A DNA stretch of 14,788 bases, from the NCBI GenBank assembly GCA_945957495.1, contig CAMFLG010000026.1:1-14788 (forward strand). Reading direction: 5' to 3'. The stretch's first letter is position 1. Every line of letters begins with the position of its first letter. The translations under genes and the position numbers were made by a program. A model generated the notes under the pieces. It did not search any database. It saw only the letters and a list, made by a program, of their open reading frames with translations, and had not been told where the DNA came from. Positions 12,296 through 14,788 of the stretch are shown piece after piece. Origin of the DNA: an uncultured Pseudorhodobacter sp. Lineage in GTDB: Bacteria > Pseudomonadota > Alphaproteobacteria > Rhodobacterales > Rhodobacteraceae.

Positions 12296-12711
12296 GCAAA
12301 GGCTTGCGGGCAGGCGCGGCCCAAGGCGCCGCGCAGGATCAGCAGTTGCGCCGCACCAAAGCTGATCGCCAGATCCACACCGGTCAGATAGGCCAGCAAC
12401 CCGCCCACAACCATCCCCAGCGCCAGCGCCGGGATCCAGCCGAACCAGCCGCGTTCCATCAGTGCGGCCACCAATGGCGCTGCCAGCACAAGGCTCAGCC
12501 AACTCAGCGCCGGAGAAATCAGCACAAGGTAAGATAGCGTCCAGAGCATCAGCGCGCCGTCGCCCATCGTCTGGGTTTGCAACAGGTTCTGCAGCAGCAG
12601 TGCCGCCGCCGCCACGACCGAGGGCAACAGCCAGGCCCAAGCCAACCCGCGCATCAGCCCTTTGAAGCGCAGCTCGGCATAGCCGCCGGGGGCAGAGCCC
12701 AGCAGCCTCAT
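12292..12711 (-). CDS. Small integral membrane protein downstream of tldD
   Basis: A 139-residue protein starting at ATG 12711, overlapping the tldD stop by ATGA; the longer frame to 12939 merely reads through tldD and is Arg/Gly-rich noise. Four likely membrane helices: GLAWAWLLPSVVAAAALLL, ALMLWTLSYLVLISPALSWL, LSLVLAAPLVAALM with GWIPALALGMVVGGLLAYL, and DLAISFGAAQLLILRG. No recognisable catalytic motif. Coupled translation with tldD suggests co-expression, not a shared function. The stop abuts the 28-nt palindrome that separates it from the convergent TetR gene. Confidence 0.7.
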   Translation of the reverse strand: MRLLGSAPGGYAELRFKGLMRGLAWAWLLPSVVAAAALLLQNLLQTQTMGDGALMLWTLSYLVLISPALSWLSLVLAAPLVAALMERGWFGWIPALALGMVVGGLLAYLTGVDLAISFGAAQLLILRGALGRACPQAFA

Positions 12712-14129
12712 GCCGCAGAGCCGCCCACCGTCAGCCCGCCGATCAAAAGCGTGGGCTGCCCCACCCCCACCGGCACCCATTGCCCGGCCTTGCCGCAATT
12801 GCCGATGCCGGGGTCCAGCGCCAGATCGTTGCCGATGGCGCGGATCTGTTTCAGCGCAGTGGCCCCGTCGCCGATCAGGGTGGCCCCCTTCACCGCCTCG
12901 CCCACCACGCCATTGCGCACGCGGTAAGCCTCGGTGCATGAAAACACGAACTTGCCATTGGTGATATCAACCTGCCCACCGCCAAAGCCCACGGCATAGA
13001 TCCCGTCTTTCAGGCTGGCGACGATTCCCGCCGGATCATCCTTGCCCGACAGCATGTAGGTGTTGGTCATGCGCGGCATCGGGATATGCGCAAAGCTTTC
13101 GCGCCGCCCGTTGCCAGTGGCGGCGACACCCATCAGCCGAGCGTTCTGGCGGTCCTGCATATAGCCCACCAGCCGCCCATCCTCGATCAGCACGTTCTTG
13201 GCCGAGGGCGTGCCCTCGTCATCCACGCTGATGCTGCCGCGCCGGTTCGGGATGGTGCCATCGTCCAGCACCGTGACCCCTTTCGAGGCGATCATCTGCC
13301 CCATCAGCCCGGCGAAGGCCGAGGTTTTCTTGCGGTTGAAGTCGCCCTCCAACCCGTGACCAATCGCCTCGTGCAGCAGGATCCCGGGCCATCCCGGCCC
13401 CAGCACCACATCCATCACGCCCGCAGGGGCAGGCACCGCGTCAAGGTTCACCAAAGCAATCCGCAGGGCTTCCTTCAACAGCGGTTGCCAGTTTGACGGC
13501 GCCAGCAACCCGGCCAGCCCATGCCGCCCGCCGCCGCCCGTACCGCCCTGTTCGCGCCGGCCCTTGTCCTCGATGATGACCGAGACGTTCATTCGCGCCA
13601 TCGGGCGCACATCGCTATAGCGCAGCCCTTCGGGGCGCAGGATTTCCACCTCTTGCAGGCCTGCGGCGATGGTGGCCGAAACCTGCACCACGCGCGGGTC
13701 CAGCGCGCGGGCATAAGCGTCGATTTCCTTCAAAAGGTCGATCTTCACCGCGAAACTGGCATCCGCCATCGGGTCCGCATCGCCGTAAAGCTTGGTATTG
13801 GTGCGGGCAGGCGCCGCCGCCATCTTGCCGCCGCCGCTGCCCACCGCCAGCCGCGCGGTTTCAGAGGCGCGTTTCAGCGCCGCTTCGCTGATCTCGGTGG
13901 AATGGGCATAGCCCGCCACCTCGCCATTCACCGCGCGCAGGCCAAACCCTTCAGAGGCGTCATAGCTGGCGGTCTTGATGCGGCCATCGTCCAGCACGAT
14001 CGCCTCGGACCGGCGGCGTTCCAGAAACAACTCGCCATCATCCGCGCCTGCGGTGGCCGCGCGCAGGGCGGCAAGGGCGGCTGCCTCGTCCAGATTGGTT
14101 TCAAACGGGCGGAAGGGGGCGTCGGTCAT
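12708..14129 (-). CDS. tldD: Metalloprotease TldD
   Basis: A 473-residue TldD protein (E. coli 481). With TldE/PmbA it forms the heterodimeric zinc protease that trims peptides, for example microcin B17 precursor and antitoxin CcdA in E. coli; the TldE partner gene is not in the window. ATG 14129 is preceded by AAAGG; the longer frame to 14258 reads antisense-like sequence. Zinc site H-E-A-I-G-H (His253, Glu254, His258) within GILLHEAIGHGLEGDFNRKK, the TldD HExxxH signature. Other family blocks: YAHSTEISEAALKRA, EGLRYSDVRPMARMNVSV, GTIPNRRGSISVDDEGTPS, FSCTEAYRVRNG and TLIGDGATALKQIRAIGND. The stop overlaps the next membrane-protein start. Confidence 0.96.
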   Translation of the reverse strand: MTDAPFRPFETNLDEAAALAALRAATAGADDGELFLERRRSEAIVLDDGRIKTASYDASEGFGLRAVNGEVAGYAHSTEISEAALKRASETARLAVGSGGGKMAAAPARTNTKLYGDADPMADASFAVKIDLLKEIDAYARALDPRVVQVSATIAAGLQEVEILRPEGLRYSDVRPMARMNVSVIIEDKGRREQGGTGGGGRHGLAGLLAPSNWQPLLKEALRIALVNLDAVPAPAGVMDVVLGPGWPGILLHEAIGHGLEGDFNRKKTSAFAGLMGQMIASKGVTVLDDGTIPNRRGSISVDDEGTPSAKNVLIEDGRLVGYMQDRQNARLMGVAATGNGRRESFAHIPMPRMTNTYMLSGKDDPAGIVASLKDGIYAVGFGGGQVDITNGKFVFSCTEAYRVRNGVVGEAVKGATLIGDGATALKQIRAIGNDLALDPGIGNCGKAGQWVPVGVGQPTLLIGGLTVGGSAA

Positions 14130-14206
14130 GGTCTGCCTTTCTGGGCACGCGGTATGGGGGAAACTTAGGCGGCGCAGGAGGGTATCGCAAGGCGGGCCGC
14201 GGTGTT

Positions 14207-14788
14207 TCAGCCAAGCCCCGCGATAAACGCCACCTCTCGCGCCCAGGTGCCGGGGCAAAACAGCGCCTCATGCCCGACATCGGGCAGGGCCACAAAAGTC
14301 TTTGGCCCGGGCGCCGCCGCAAACAGCCGCCGACCTTGCGCGAACGGAATCACCGCATCGGCCTCGCCATGCAGGATCAGCAGCGGTGCCGTCACCTTGT
14401 TGATATAGTCGATCGAGCGGAACTGATCGCGCATCAGCGCCCGCACCGGCAACCACCAGTAAAGCCCCGCCGCCACATCGACGGCAGCACTATAGGGCGC
14501 CTCCAGCACCACCGCCGCCACCGGATGCGCTGCGGCCAGTTGCACCGCCACCCCGGTGCCAAGGGATTCCCCCACCAGCACGATCTGCTGCGGGCGCGTG
14601 CCCTGCGCCATCAGCCAGTCATATGCCGCAAGCGCATCGGCGATCAGCCCGGCCTCGCTGGGCGCACCTTCGCTTGCGCCGTAGCCGCGATAGGACAGAA
14701 AGGCCACGCCAAGGCCCCGCGTCTGATAAAATGCAAAGCGGTCGGCGCGGTCGGCAATCTCGCCCGCATTGCCCTGAAAATACAGGAT
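14207..14788 (-). CDS. Alpha/beta hydrolase (BEM46/serine aminopeptidase-like), 5' end outside window
   Basis: Last 193 residues of an alpha/beta hydrolase; the frame is open to the window edge. Visible blocks: I-L-Y-F-Q-G-N-A-G (the H/Q-G-N-A-G oxyanion strand turn of the BEM46/YfhR-type subfamily), FLSYRGYGASEG, nucleophile elbow G-E-S-L-G-T-G with the catalytic Ser, acid in LLILHGEADAVIPF (Asp) and the catalytic His in PDVGHEAL. The true start lies to the right, as the 166-residue version from 14707 begins inside the domain. Substrate unknown; members are esterases or peptidases. It lies 77 bp upstream of tldD on the same strand, with a plausible separate promoter. Confidence 0.88.
   Translation of the reverse strand: MLYFQGNAGEIADRADRFAFYQTRGLGVAFLSYRGYGASEGAPSEAGLIADALAAYDWLMAQGTRPQQIVLVGESLGTGVAVQLAAAHPVAAVVLEAPYSAAVDVAAGLYWWLPVRALMRDQFRSIDYINKVTAPLLILHGEADAVIPFAQGRRLFAAAPGPKTFVALPDVGHEALFCPGTWAREVAFIAGLG

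Noticed and set aside
13521..14168. 215-codon plus-strand frame opposite tldD
   Set aside because: His/Arg/Gln-rich mirror of tldD with no ribosome binding site or domain.

Overview
The window is GC-rich DNA that reads as an alphaproteobacterium, most likely of the Rhodobacterales. The evidence is the gene families and codon use, the 'aaatactc...gggggag' intergenic hairpin style, and a tRNA-His 3' half with A73 instead of the usual C73, a known peculiarity of many alphaproteobacteria. It divides into the end of an integrated prophage (about 1-6850) and ordinary host chromosome (about 6900-14788). The junction is a displaced 3' half of a tRNA-His gene, which I read as one prophage attachment site.

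Prophage, plus strand (1-1668): the C-terminal part of an M15-type peptidoglycan peptidase (endolysin), then an inner-membrane spanin with an outer-membrane lipoprotein spanin starting inside it. After these come a degenerate class-II tRNA-like sequence, about 330 bp of noncoding DNA ending in a strong intrinsic terminator, and a small probable virion protein. Prophage, minus strand (about 6785 down to 1665): a tightly packed operon, mostly with ATGA/GTGA/TGATG stop-start overlaps. It encodes small phage proteins, a large hypothetical protein, an exported 87-aa protein and an orphan cytosine-5 DNA methyltransferase. No integrase, repressor or other virion gene is visible; they must lie to the left.

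The most unusual structure is the methyltransferase gene (4106-5581). A second minus-strand frame is open across its whole length and ends inside the next gene's start. That frame carries recognisable protein signatures of its own: five W-x-T-P modules and a C-terminal NPLFVEWLMGWP motif. The same nucleotides encode methyltransferase motifs in the first frame, so this looks like overprinting or dual coding.

Host part: tex (7020-9332, plus) faces a DUF4105 membrane protein gene (minus) across a double hairpin. Further right a YiaA/YiaB-type membrane protein and a PspA/IM30 protein (both minus) diverge from a TetR-type regulator (plus). The intergenic region holds three copies of TGAAC-N3-GTTCA, which makes this a plausible small envelope-stress module under TetR control. 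Last, on the minus strand, come an alpha/beta hydrolase (cut by the window edge), tldD and a small four-helix membrane protein whose start overlaps the tldD stop.
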